Below are positions 1 through 4,923 of a DNA stretch of 5,494 nt, piece after piece (the stretch's first letter is position 1; each line of letters starts with the position of its first letter). Origin of the DNA: DASUTW01 sp035513995 (GTDB lineage: Bacteria > Actinomycetota > UBA4738 > CALAEC01); assembly GCA_035513995.1 (NCBI GenBank), contig DATKBL010000022.1, forward strand, positions 1 through 5,494, in the 5' to 3' direction. The position numbers and the translations under genes were made by a program. The notes under the pieces are model-generated. The model saw nothing but the letters and a program-made list of their open reading frames with translations, did no database searches and was not told the origin of the DNA.

Positions 1-564
1 GCCGATGTCCCGCCGCAGGTAGGGGATCACTGGGACGTTCTGCGCCACGCCCAGCGCCACCCCCGTGACGGTGTTGTTCACCAGGAAGTACGCGGTGGCG
101 GCGAGGACCACCGCCAGCAGGTTGAGCGAGCCCATCTGCACACCCTCGAGCCCGCCCTCGAACACCGAGGCGAACCCGAAGGCATCCAGCACCAGGTGTC
201 CCGCGTAGAGGGACAGCGTGTACTGGGCCACGTTGAAGCCCGCCTTCCACATGGGCTTCCGTCGGAAGAGGTCGGAGGCGACCGAGGCCACCGCCAGGCT
301 GAGCGCGGCCGCGGCCGGCCCGGCCGCCAGGAGGATGGCGAAGGCGAAGGTGGAGGAGGTGGTGATCTCTTCCTCCTCGCCCCGGCGAGGGATCCTCACG
401 GGGAGGAGCTGGCCCAGCACCACGAACACGGTGAACGGCCAGAGGGTCCAGAAGGCGTCACGAACGGCGTTCGGCCCGTTCCTCACTATCAGCCACGCGA
501 AGAGAGCGAGGCCGATGATGGAGACGAGGGCTACGTATCGGTTGATGCGTCGGCGTTCGCTCAC
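1..564 (-). CDS. Polytopic membrane protein, N-terminal 188 residues (partial; sensor-like membrane domain)
   Basis: The frame is open from a GTG at 564 to the window edge, so the C-terminus is missing. The start is well fixed: an AGGAG lies 8 nt upstream, and an in-frame TAA sits only a few codons before it. After a short basic N-terminus (MSERRRINRY) there are about five hydrophobic segments, near residues 11-27, 36-55, 72-97, 110-128 and 148-175. An acidic cytoplasmic or extracellular linker (RRGEEEEITTSS) lies between the second and third. The pattern of a small-residue-rich helix, then SDLFRRKPMWKAGFN, then a further helix resembles the N-terminal membrane domain seen in front of HD-GYP, GGDEF or EAL cyclic-di-GMP domains in actinobacteria. 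That is recalled resemblance, not proof, and the catalytic part would lie outside the window. It could instead be a stand-alone membrane protein. It follows the 28-codon ORF on the same strand and is probably co-transcribed with it. Confidence 0.75.
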   Translation of the reverse strand, partial: MSERRRINRYVALVSIIGLALFAWLIVRNGPNAVRDAFWTLWPFTVFVVLGQLLPVRIPRRGEEEEITTSSTFAFAILLAAGPAAAALSLAVASVASDLFRRKPMWKAGFNVAQYTLSLYAGHLVLDAFGFASVFEGGLEGVQMGSLNLLAVVLAATAYFLVNNTVTGVALGVAQNVPVIPYLRRDIG

Positions 565-596
565 GAACCTCGCTCCTGGTCGTTAGGCGAGCAGCA

Positions 597-626
597 GGCG
601 CCCCGGGGAGGCGGATCCGGGGCGCC
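597..626 (-). other. Perfect 10-bp GC-rich inverted repeat (hairpin) between microprotein and membrane gene
   Basis: GGCGCCCCGG at 597-606 is the exact reverse complement of CCGGGGCGCC at 617-626, with a 10-nt loop. In the minus-strand transcript it lies 14 nt after the stop of the 28-codon ORF and about 33 nt before the GTG of the membrane protein. There is no T-run after it, so it is not a classical intrinsic terminator. It could act as an attenuator, an RNA-stability element or a processing signal between the two genes. Confidence 0.5.
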
Positions 627-640
627 CGCGGTACAGCGTC

Positions 641-727
641 CTACCACTTGCGCTCCGCGCCCAACACCACAACGAGTACGGTGAGAGCGCTGAGCGCGAC
701 CATCACTCGAAACACTCGGGCCTTCAT
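641..727 (-). CDS. 28-residue single-span membrane microprotein
   Basis: A short ORF runs from ATG 727 to TAG 641. Its support is the ribosome binding site: GAAGGAGGT lies 7 nt before the ATG and is an almost complete match to the 16S anti-Shine-Dalgarno sequence. The peptide begins with a basic MKARVFR, has one hydrophobic stretch of about 15-17 residues (roughly residues 8-22, VMVALSALTVLVVVLG), and ends in a charged tail AERKW. This is the layout of a tiny membrane-anchored protein, N-in by the positive-inside rule. No Cys is present and there is no signal peptidase box I can defend. It stands 76 nt upstream of the membrane protein gene on the same strand, with a GC hairpin between them. 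It could be a translated leader controlling that gene or a small partner subunit. I do not recognise a family. Because of its size, annotation pipelines would usually omit it. Confidence 0.6.
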   Translation of the reverse strand: MKARVFRVMVALSALTVLVVVLGAERKW

Positions 728-858
728 CCGCCCACCTCCTTCTCTTGCCATCCGGACGTCGGAAGTTGTTCTGCGTCTATCGGCCATCGGGGCGACATCC
801 TTGAGGACCTTCCTCCTCTGGCGGAGGTGTAAAGGGCATAGGCCGATCAACCGATAGA

Positions 859-886
859 GAGGGGACCGATCCGACGGAGGGGACCG
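859..886 (+). repeat. Tandem 10-bp direct repeat covering the ribosome binding site of the transporter gene
   Basis: GAGGGGACCG occurs at 859-868 and again at 877-886, a period of 18 bp. The second copy contains the GGAGG (876-880) that serves as ribosome binding site for the ATG at 888, with 7-nt spacing. The first copy may be a local duplication, a decoy Shine-Dalgarno or a regulator half-site. Confidence 0.4.
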
Positions 887-887
887 G

Positions 888-2873
888 ATGTTGCTACTCG
901 CCTTCGTCGGTCTGGTGGTCGTCACCCTCCCGCTGACGGGGGGTCGGCTCTCCAGGCTGGCCGAGGTCCGCTTCTGCCGGCTGTGGCTCCTGATGACCGC
1001 GGCCGGCATGCAGGTGGGCGTGGCCCTCCTGTCGGGCCCGCGCGACCTCCAGGTGGCCCTGCACGTCGGCTCCTACGTCGTCGCCGGGTTCTTCTTCTGG
1101 AACAACCGTCGGATCCCCGGCCTGTGGCTGATCGCCATCGGCGGCGCTCTGAACTTCCTTGCGATCGCGGCGAACGGCGGGGTGATGCCGGCCGACCCCG
1201 CGGCCCTTGAGGCGGCCGGGATGGCGCTCCACCCGGGGCATTTCTCGAACTCGGTGGCGATCATCGACCCGCACCTGCGGTTCCTCGGGGACATCTTCGC
1301 GATCCCCGAGCCCTTCCCCCTCAGGAACGTCTTCTCGATCGGGGACCTGACGATCGCGCTGGGCGCCGCCGTCGGGTTCCACCGCTTGTGCGGCTCGCGC
1401 CTCCTCCCCTCCGGCGTCGGGCAGTTCCGCGCGCTGGTGGGACACCGCGACTTCATGCGGCTCTGGGCGGCGCAGGGCGTGTCGAACCTGGGCGACTGGA
1501 TCTACGCGCTCGCGGTCGTCGCCAGCATCGCCCAGCGGGACGTGGGTGCCCACGCGCTGGCGGCGCTCTTGATCGTCCAGGTCGCGCCGTCGGCGGTGGC
1601 CGGGGCGCTGGGCGGCCCGCTGGTGGACCGGTTCCCCCGAAGACGGCTGATGATGGGCGCGGACATCTTTCGGGCCCTAGCCGTTGCCTCACTGCTCGTG
1701 GCCCCCCGCCCCTCCTCGCTCGTGCACCTGTACGCGGTCGCCGCGGCGCTGGGGCTGTTCGGCGCCCTGTTCCAGCCCAGCCTCCAGGCCTCGCTCCCGA
1801 ACGTGGTCCCGCGGGAGCGCCTCGTCGCCGCGAACGCGCTCGTCAGCGCGACGTTCCACATCTCGGTGATGTTCGGCCCGGTGATCGGAGGGCTCCTCGT
1901 GGCGGGGGCGGGGACGGGATGGGCCTTCGCGGTGAACGCGGGGTCGTTCGTGCTGTCGGCGCTGCTGCTGTCACGGGTGCGGATCCCCAAGCCGGACGAC
2001 GAGACCGCCCCGGCCCCCTCCTCCCCGGTGGCCGCGCTCGTCGAGGGGGCTCGCTACGCGATCCGGAGCCGCCTGGTCCGAGGTGTCTTCATCATCACCG
2101 CGCTGATCATGTTCGGGGCCGCGATCCGGTCGCCGCTCGAGCCCCTCTACGTGCTCCGAACCCTGGAGGGGCGGCCCGAGTGGCTGGGGTTCCTCGGTGG
2201 CATCTGGGGCCTGGGGATGATCCTCGGCGCCATCGCCGCCCCGGCCGCGGCCCGCCGCTGGGTCCGGGAGCGGATCTTCGGGGTGAGCGTGATCCTCGTC
2301 GGCCTGGCCATCCTGGTCGCGTCCCAGGCAAGCTCGTTGGTCCCCGTCCTCTTCCTGTGGCTGATCGCGGGATCCGGCAACGGCATCGGCTCGGTGTCCT
2401 ACGGCTCGCTGCTCCAGGAGCGGACCCCGGATCGTCTCCGGGGGCGGGTGATGGCGGCCTCCGAGGCTGTGCAGGACATCGCCTTCCTGCTCGGCGCCGC
2501 CACGGCCGGCTGGCTGAGCGAGCAGCTCGGGGTGCGCGGGGCGTTCATGGTCGCCGGGGGGATCTTCGTCGCGGCCGGCCTGCTCGCCGGCCGCCTCCTG
2601 CTGGAGCCCAAGCGCGCCGCGCGGGCCCGGCTCGACGAGCGGGAGCCTCCGAGCGTCTCCCAGGCCCTGCTGACCACCCCGGCCGCCACCCGCATGGCTC
2701 CGGAGCGAGGGGGGTCGATGGCTCCCGTCTCGGTGGAGGCGGCCGCGGGGCGAGGAACGGGGATCGGCGGCCGCACCACCGACCGATCCGCCTGGGCCTG
2801 CGGGGCGTGCCGGAGTCCGTCCGGGAGATGGTGGCCGGCGGCGCGATCAGCGCCCGACACGCACGGGCGCTGA
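888..2873 (+). CDS. DUF5317-MFS fusion: putative exporter of the MFS_3 (EntS-like) type
   Basis: ATG 888 follows GGAGG by 7 nt. Residues 1 to about 172 form a hydrophobic domain with roughly four membrane segments and the motif GGVMPADPAALEAAGM. I recognise this as DUF5317, an actinobacterial membrane domain of unknown function. From about residue 183 (VGHRDFMRLWAAQGVSNLGD) to about 575 there is a 12-helix-type major facilitator domain. It carries the loop signature GPLVDRFPRRRLMMG near residue 243 and QERTPDRLRGRVMAASEAVQ near residue 509, both typical of the MFS_3/EntS-like exporter group. A Pro-rich linker near residues 372-385 matches the usual central cytoplasmic loop. Export of a small molecule is likely; the substrate cannot be read from sequence. 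The fusion makes the protein far longer than the usual 400-430 residues. The last 85 or so residues are rich in Ala, Arg and Pro, with odd Trp/Cys clusters, and overlap a ParB-like relic in another frame. The native C-terminus is therefore doubtful. Confidence 0.85.
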   Translation: MLLLAFVGLVVVTLPLTGGRLSRLAEVRFCRLWLLMTAAGMQVGVALLSGPRDLQVALHVGSYVVAGFFFWNNRRIPGLWLIAIGGALNFLAIAANGGVMPADPAALEAAGMALHPGHFSNSVAIIDPHLRFLGDIFAIPEPFPLRNVFSIGDLTIALGAAVGFHRLCGSRLLPSGVGQFRALVGHRDFMRLWAAQGVSNLGDWIYALAVVASIAQRDVGAHALAALLIVQVAPSAVAGALGGPLVDRFPRRRLMMGADIFRALAVASLLVAPRPSSLVHLYAVAAALGLFGALFQPSLQASLPNVVPRERLVAANALVSATFHISVMFGPVIGGLLVAGAGTGWAFAVNAGSFVLSALLLSRVRIPKPDDETAPAPSSPVAALVEGARYAIRSRLVRGVFIITALIMFGAAIRSPLEPLYVLRTLEGRPEWLGFLGGIWGLGMILGAIAAPAAARRWVRERIFGVSVILVGLAILVASQASSLVPVLFLWLIAGSGNGIGSVSYGSLLQERTPDRLRGRVMAASEAVQDIAFLLGAATAGWLSEQLGVRGAFMVAGGIFVAAGLLAGRLLLEPKRAARARLDEREPPSVSQALLTTPAATRMAPERGGSMAPVSVEAAAGRGTGIGGRTTDRSAWACGACRSPSGRWWPAARSAPDTHGR

Positions 2874-2992
2874 GGGTGCTGGAGGCCCCTGACCTCCAGG
2901 AGGAGGCGGCGAGGCGGGTCGCCGAGCGGGGGCTGACCGCGGGGCAGGTCGAGGCGCTGTCCAGGCGCTGGGCGAGGAAGCGGAGGGGCTGA
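2807..2992 (+). pseudogene. ParB-like HTH fragment, probable gene relic overlapping the 3' end of the transporter gene
   Basis: The frame +2 relative to the transporter reads PESVREMVAGGAISARHARA, then LRVLEAPDLQEEAARRVAER and GLTAGQVEALSRRW, to TGA at 2990-2992. This follows the ParB/Spo0J/RepB family consensus (LPESVremV..GklSagHAraLL.l.dpe.q...A.rv...GLsvrqvEaLvr). Third positions are almost all G or C (exceptions CGA, GCA and CCT), as in a real gene. The ParB N-terminal nuclease-like domain and the C-terminal dimerisation domain are both absent. The first possible starts (GTG 2807, ATG 2828) lack a well-spaced ribosome binding site. Just upstream, the transporter frame contains GTGIGGRTTDRS, which could be a decayed ParB recognition helix in a shifted frame. 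I infer a decayed or truncated ParB paralogue; a 61-residue independent protein is possible but less likely. Confidence 0.5.
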
Positions 2993-2998
2993 GCGGCC

Positions 2999-3307
2999 TC
3001 AGTGGCCGCAGGTGCAGCCGCCCCCGGCCTTGGGGTTCTCGATGGCGAAGCCGCTCTGCTCCAGCGAGTCCACGAAGTCGATCGTCGCCTCGTCGAGGAG
3101 CGGAGCGCTCTCGGAGTCGATCACCACGCGCACGCCGTGGAACTCGGCCGTCTGGTCGGCCTCGCCGAACTCGTCGGTGAGGGCCATCGAGTAGCGGTAG
3201 CCGCAGCACCCGCCGGGTTGCGCGGCCACGCGGAGGGCCGCCTCGGGGTGCCCTTCCTGGGTCAGGAGCTCCTTCACCTTCGCGGCCGCGGTCTGCGTCA
3301 GCTGCAT
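2999..3307 (-). CDS. A-type iron-sulfur cluster carrier (HesB/IscA/ErpA family)
   Basis: This 102-residue protein runs from ATG 3307, preceded by GGAG at 5-nt spacing, to TGA 2999. The frame stays open further upstream, but the family N-terminus (MQLTQTAAAKVKELL) and the ribosome binding site fix this start. Family marks are the N-terminal helix, PGGCCGYRYSMALTD with Cys34 (and an extra Cys35), and the C-terminal CTCGH with Cys98 and Cys100. Together these supply the three conserved cluster-binding cysteines. The chain ends right at the CxCGH motif, without the usual few extra residues. Known members accept a [4Fe-4S] or [2Fe-2S] cluster from the scaffold and hand it to target enzymes in the cytoplasm. 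ErpA-like is the most probable subgroup, but the sequence alone does not decide. It converges with the ParB-like relic, with stops 6 nt apart, and appears to have its own promoter. Confidence 0.92.
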   Translation of the reverse strand: MQLTQTAAAKVKELLTQEGHPEAALRVAAQPGGCCGYRYSMALTDEFGEADQTAEFHGVRVVIDSESAPLLDEATIDFVDSLEQSGFAIENPKAGGGCTCGH

Positions 3308-3335
3308 GCCATCTCCTCGAGATCGGGTCCCGTCG

Positions 3336-3341
3336 ATCATA
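3336..3341 (-). promoter_or_regulatory. Candidate -10 element for the Fe-S carrier gene
   Basis: On the minus strand TATGAT (5 of 6 to TATAAT) sits 28 nt before the ATG at 3307. It would start a transcript near 3329 with a leader of about 20 nt. No good -35 hexamer is visible at 16-18 bp spacing (CCTTCG or similar), so only the -10 is claimed. It lies downstream of the strong hairpin at 3374-3409, which would let this gene be expressed independently of transcripts coming from the right. Confidence 0.45.
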
Positions 3342-3373
3342 CCCGAGGGAGGTCCCGGCGAAGGGGAGAAGGG

Positions 3374-3409
3374 GGGCGGGGCCGGGATCCGAAGGATCCG
3401 GCCCCGCCC
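3374..3409 (-). terminator. Very stable GC-rich hairpin, probable terminator of the leader transcript
   Basis: GGGCGGGGCCGGGATCC (3374-3390) pairs with GGATCCGGCCCCGCCC (3394-3409): 16 base pairs with a single bulged G and a 3-nt loop. In the minus-strand transcript it is followed by a pyrimidine-rich run, CCCCCTTCTCCCC, rather than a clean U-tract. Many high-GC actinobacterial terminators have this form. It separates the mini-ORF transcript from the promoter of the Fe-S carrier gene. It could also be a transcriptional attenuator in a long leader of that gene. Confidence 0.5.
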
Positions 3410-3531
3410 TCGCTGCGTCATCGCGAGCGCTTCCGCCTTCCGGCTTCGCCCGGCCCGACCACGCCGGGGCCCGCGATGAGGGTGATCTGGTTGGATTCCG
3501 CCGGGCCCTCGTCCCGGCAATCGCGGGGCGG

Positions 3532-3620
3532 GGAGGTGGTCCCCTACCCGCGGAGGGACGGCCTCAGCAGCCAGTCACCTCGGGGGTCGTCGAACGTCTA
3601 TGCACGATCGGACCACCTCC
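3532..3620 (-). promoter_or_regulatory. Shine-Dalgarno / anti-Shine-Dalgarno inverted repeat around a mini-ORF (structured RNA candidate)
   Basis: GGAGGTGGTCC of the mini-ORF ribosome binding site (minus strand 3620-3610) is an exact 11-nt match to the reverse complement of GGACCACCTCC further down the same transcript (3542-3532). The 67 nt between them contain the whole 13-codon ORF. If the two arms pair, the ribosome binding site is masked; if a ribosome holds the first arm, the second is free. The arrangement resembles a translational switch or a self-limiting leader. I do not recognise it as a named riboswitch class. Confidence 0.6.
3564..3605 (-). CDS. 13-codon mini-ORF with exceptional ribosome binding site (leader peptide candidate)
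   Basis: GTG 3605 to TGA 3564 encodes MHRRSTTPEVTGC. Upstream is AGAAAGGAGGTGGTCC (3625-3610), which differs at one base from the perfect complement of the 16S rRNA 3' tail, and that difference still allows a G-U pair. Such a long Shine-Dalgarno is far beyond normal need and strongly suggests selection for ribosome capture. The AGGAGG-to-GTG spacing is about 10 nt. The peptide ends in a single Cys codon followed by stop. It lies about 260 nt upstream of the Fe-S carrier gene and downstream of a good promoter candidate. I have an impression that similar short ORFs occur in other actinobacteria, but cannot name a characterised family. Whether the peptide or only the act of translation matters is unknown. 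Confidence 0.55.
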   Translation of the reverse strand: MHRRSTTPEVTGC

Positions 3621-3636
3621 TTTCTCCCGTGGGCAC

Positions 3637-3665
3637 ATATTGCGATGGAGCACTCGCATTGGCAA
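3637..3665 (-). promoter_or_regulatory. Sigma70-like promoter for the mini-ORF transcript
   Basis: On the minus strand TTGCCA (3665-3660, 5 of 6 to TTGACA) is followed after exactly 17 bp by CAATAT (3642-3637). CAATAT keeps A2, A5 and T6 of TATAAT. Transcription would start near 3630, a few nucleotides before the long Shine-Dalgarno. It lies in the short gap just after the stop of the glycosylase gene at 3682, so the mini-ORF RNA would be made separately from that operon. Confidence 0.5.
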
Positions 3666-3681
3666 GGAGGAACCCGGGGAA

Positions 3682-4515
3682 TCAGCGCACGAGACGGGAG
3701 AATCTTCGATCGGCCAGGACCTTCCCGCCGGTCTGGCACCTGGGGCAGTAGGTGACCTCGTGCGACTCGTAGGAGATCCTCCGGAGGTCGTCGCCGCACC
3801 GCGGGCAGGGCCGGCCCCACCGCCCGTGGATCGCGAAGTGGTCCCCCAGCTTCGGCGGGAGTCCTCCCGTGCGCTTCCGCTCGGCCTCCAGTCCCTCGGC
3901 CAGCACCTCGCGAACGGCGTCTGCGAGACGCCCTCGCTCCTGGTCCCCGAGCTTGACGAGCGAGGAGAACGGCGACAGGGACGCCCGGTGCAGGATGTCG
4001 TCGGCGTAGCCGCGCCCCACCCCGGCCACCGTCCGCTGATCCCGGAGGATCGTGTGCACCCTCCTGGTGTCGTCCGCGCTGGACAGCCACGCGGCGAACT
4101 CCTCCGAGATCGCCTCGGGCCCGAGCACGCCCAGCGGACCCTCGTCTCCCGGAGCCAGGACGTGCCACGCGGCGCGGCGCTCGGTGCCGAACTCCCGGAC
4201 CATCAGCCCGGGCCTCCCGCCGAAGCGGAACCTGACCACGCCGCCGCGCGGCCGCGTCCGCTTCGGAGGGTCCTCCAGCGTCACGCGCCCGCCCTGGGAG
4301 AGGTGGAGCGCGACCCGGGGGCCGCCCAGATCGAGCAGGAGCCACTTCCCATGGCGGCCCACGCCGGTCATGGTCCGCCCCACCATCTCGTCGGGGGACG
4401 GCTCGACCGTCTTCAGCGCGGAGAACTGGATCGAGTCGACGCCCTCCAGCTTCGCGCCGCGGTAGGCGTCGTCCAGGCGCTCGGCGAGCGCCTGGACCTC
4501 CGGGTACTCCGGCAC
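3682..4515 (-). CDS. Fpg/Nei-family DNA glycosylase (base excision repair)
   Basis: Fpg/Nei enzymes remove oxidised bases and cleave the DNA backbone using the N-terminal proline as nucleophile. I therefore place the start at GTG 4515, giving M-PEYPEV with Pro2 and Glu3 in the catalytic positions. The ATG at 4524 would add three residues and block the proline. Neither start has a good ribosome binding site. The protein has 277 residues, normal for the family. Lys57 in RHGKWLLLDL matches the catalytic beta-hairpin lysine. The helix-two-turn-helix reads GVGRGYADDILHRA (165-178), and a zinc finger has Cys237, 240, 257 and 260 (CPRC...CPRC). Two usual DNA-phosphate contacts differ: the H2TH Asn is Arg168, and the zinc-finger Arg is His252. 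It therefore belongs to a divergent subgroup whose base preference cannot be told from sequence. Probably co-transcribed with the small gene 29 nt upstream. Confidence 0.92.
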   Translation of the reverse strand: MPEYPEVQALAERLDDAYRGAKLEGVDSIQFSALKTVEPSPDEMVGRTMTGVGRHGKWLLLDLGGPRVALHLSQGGRVTLEDPPKRTRPRGGVVRFRFGGRPGLMVREFGTERRAAWHVLAPGDEGPLGVLGPEAISEEFAAWLSSADDTRRVHTILRDQRTVAGVGRGYADDILHRASLSPFSSLVKLGDQERGRLADAVREVLAEGLEAERKRTGGLPPKLGDHFAIHGRWGRPCPRCGDDLRRISYESHEVTYCPRCQTGGKVLADRRFSRLVR

Positions 4516-4544
4516 GTCCCCCATGCTAGCCGGGGACGATCGGC

Positions 4545-4865
4545 TCAGCTCTCGCCGTCCTCCGGCTCCCCCTCCTGCTCCCGCAGGACGAGCTGCTGAC
4601 CCTCCTCGCCGGGCACGGCGTCCACGACCGCGGCCGCGAGTGGCTCGACCAGCTCGGGGGCGAGGAAGACCTGGATGTCCTCCTGCTCGACGACCGGCTG
4701 GTCGCCCTCGATGGGGTCGTCGGAGAAGCCGAACCCCAGACCCGGCTGCTCCTCCTCGCCCGAGGCGACGAGCTGGATCCGGGCCTTGGCCTCGTCGGAG
4801 ACGCCCGGGGTGGCGATGCGGATCTGTCGGATCACGCCGACGGCGGCTTCGGTTACCTGAAGCAT
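4545..4865 (-). CDS. Cysteine-free HesB/IscA-like small acidic protein
   Basis: This 106-residue protein starts at ATG 4865, with GAGGAGGT 8 nt upstream, and ends at TGA 4545. Its order of segments follows the A-type Fe-S carrier fold: an N-terminal helix (VTEAAVGVIRQI), ARIQLVASGEEEQPGLGFGF where the first Cys motif should be, then IQVFLAPELVEPLAAAVVDA and QLVLRE. It aligns in outline with the true carrier encoded at 2999-3307. However, it contains no cysteine at all, so it cannot bind a cluster in the usual way. The motif GGCSG is replaced by EEEQPG, and the C-terminus is a Glu-rich tail (EQEGEPEDGES) instead of CxCG. Such proteins are sometimes loosely labelled 'adhesin' or 'HesB-like'; I do not know a proven role. 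The gene sits directly upstream of the glycosylase gene on the same strand, which suggests an operon and perhaps a shared role in oxidative damage response (inference). Confidence 0.8.
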   Translation of the reverse strand: MLQVTEAAVGVIRQIRIATPGVSDEAKARIQLVASGEEEQPGLGFGFSDDPIEGDQPVVEQEDIQVFLAPELVEPLAAAVVDAVPGEEGQQLVLREQEGEPEDGES

Positions 4866-4923
4866 GCAGACACACCTCCTCGCACCCAGCCTATCCGCGG
4901 ACGGGCCGCCCTAACCAGGACGC

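Noticed and set aside
728..887. Riboswitch or clear promoters in the divergent gap between the microprotein and the transporter
   Set aside because: I looked for cyclic-di-GMP-type riboswitch motifs and paired -35/-10 boxes on both strands. Single hexamer-like strings occur (TTTACA, TTGAGG, TGTAAA) but not at acceptable spacing, and no riboswitch core was found.
894..1553. Antisense open frame opposite the transporter's 5' half
   Set aside because: Its composition (Arg, Glu, Gly, His rich) mirrors the sense codons; no ribosome binding site or domain is visible.
1388..2806. A very long open frame (+2) inside the transporter gene
   Set aside because: The translation is Arg/Gly/Pro-rich low-complexity typical of a GC-rich shadow frame, with no recognisable domain until the ParB-like segment after about 2780. 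The transporter frame has clear MFS motifs here.
2879..2899. 7-bp hairpin (CTGGAGG / CCTCCAG) just after the transporter stop, as a terminator
   Set aside because: The stem is short, has no T-run, and lies inside the ParB-like reading frame, so it is probably a coding coincidence.
2989..3002. CTGAG/CTCAG hairpin at the convergent stop codons as a bidirectional terminator
   Set aside because: Only 5 bp of stem with a 4-nt loop and no U-tract; too weak to claim.
3308..3520. N-terminal extension of the Fe-S carrier up to 3520
   Set aside because: The extension crosses the strong hairpin and the TATGAT promoter, is Pro/Arg/Gly low-complexity, and the family start with its own ribosome binding site is at 3307.
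3610..3625. 16S rRNA 3'-end fragment on the plus strand (GGACCACCTCCTTTCT)
   Set aside because: Similarity stops at the anti-Shine-Dalgarno itself; flanking bases do not match 16S. It is better read as a Shine-Dalgarno on the minus strand.
3002..3751. Plus-strand open frame across the Fe-S carrier and the intergenic region
   Set aside because: It is antisense to a clear HesB/IscA-type gene and runs through terminator and leader elements without any protein-like pattern.
4516..4875. N-terminal extension of the glycosylase to 4875
   Set aside because: It overlaps a separate well-formed gene (4545-4865) in another frame and would bury the catalytic N-terminal proline.
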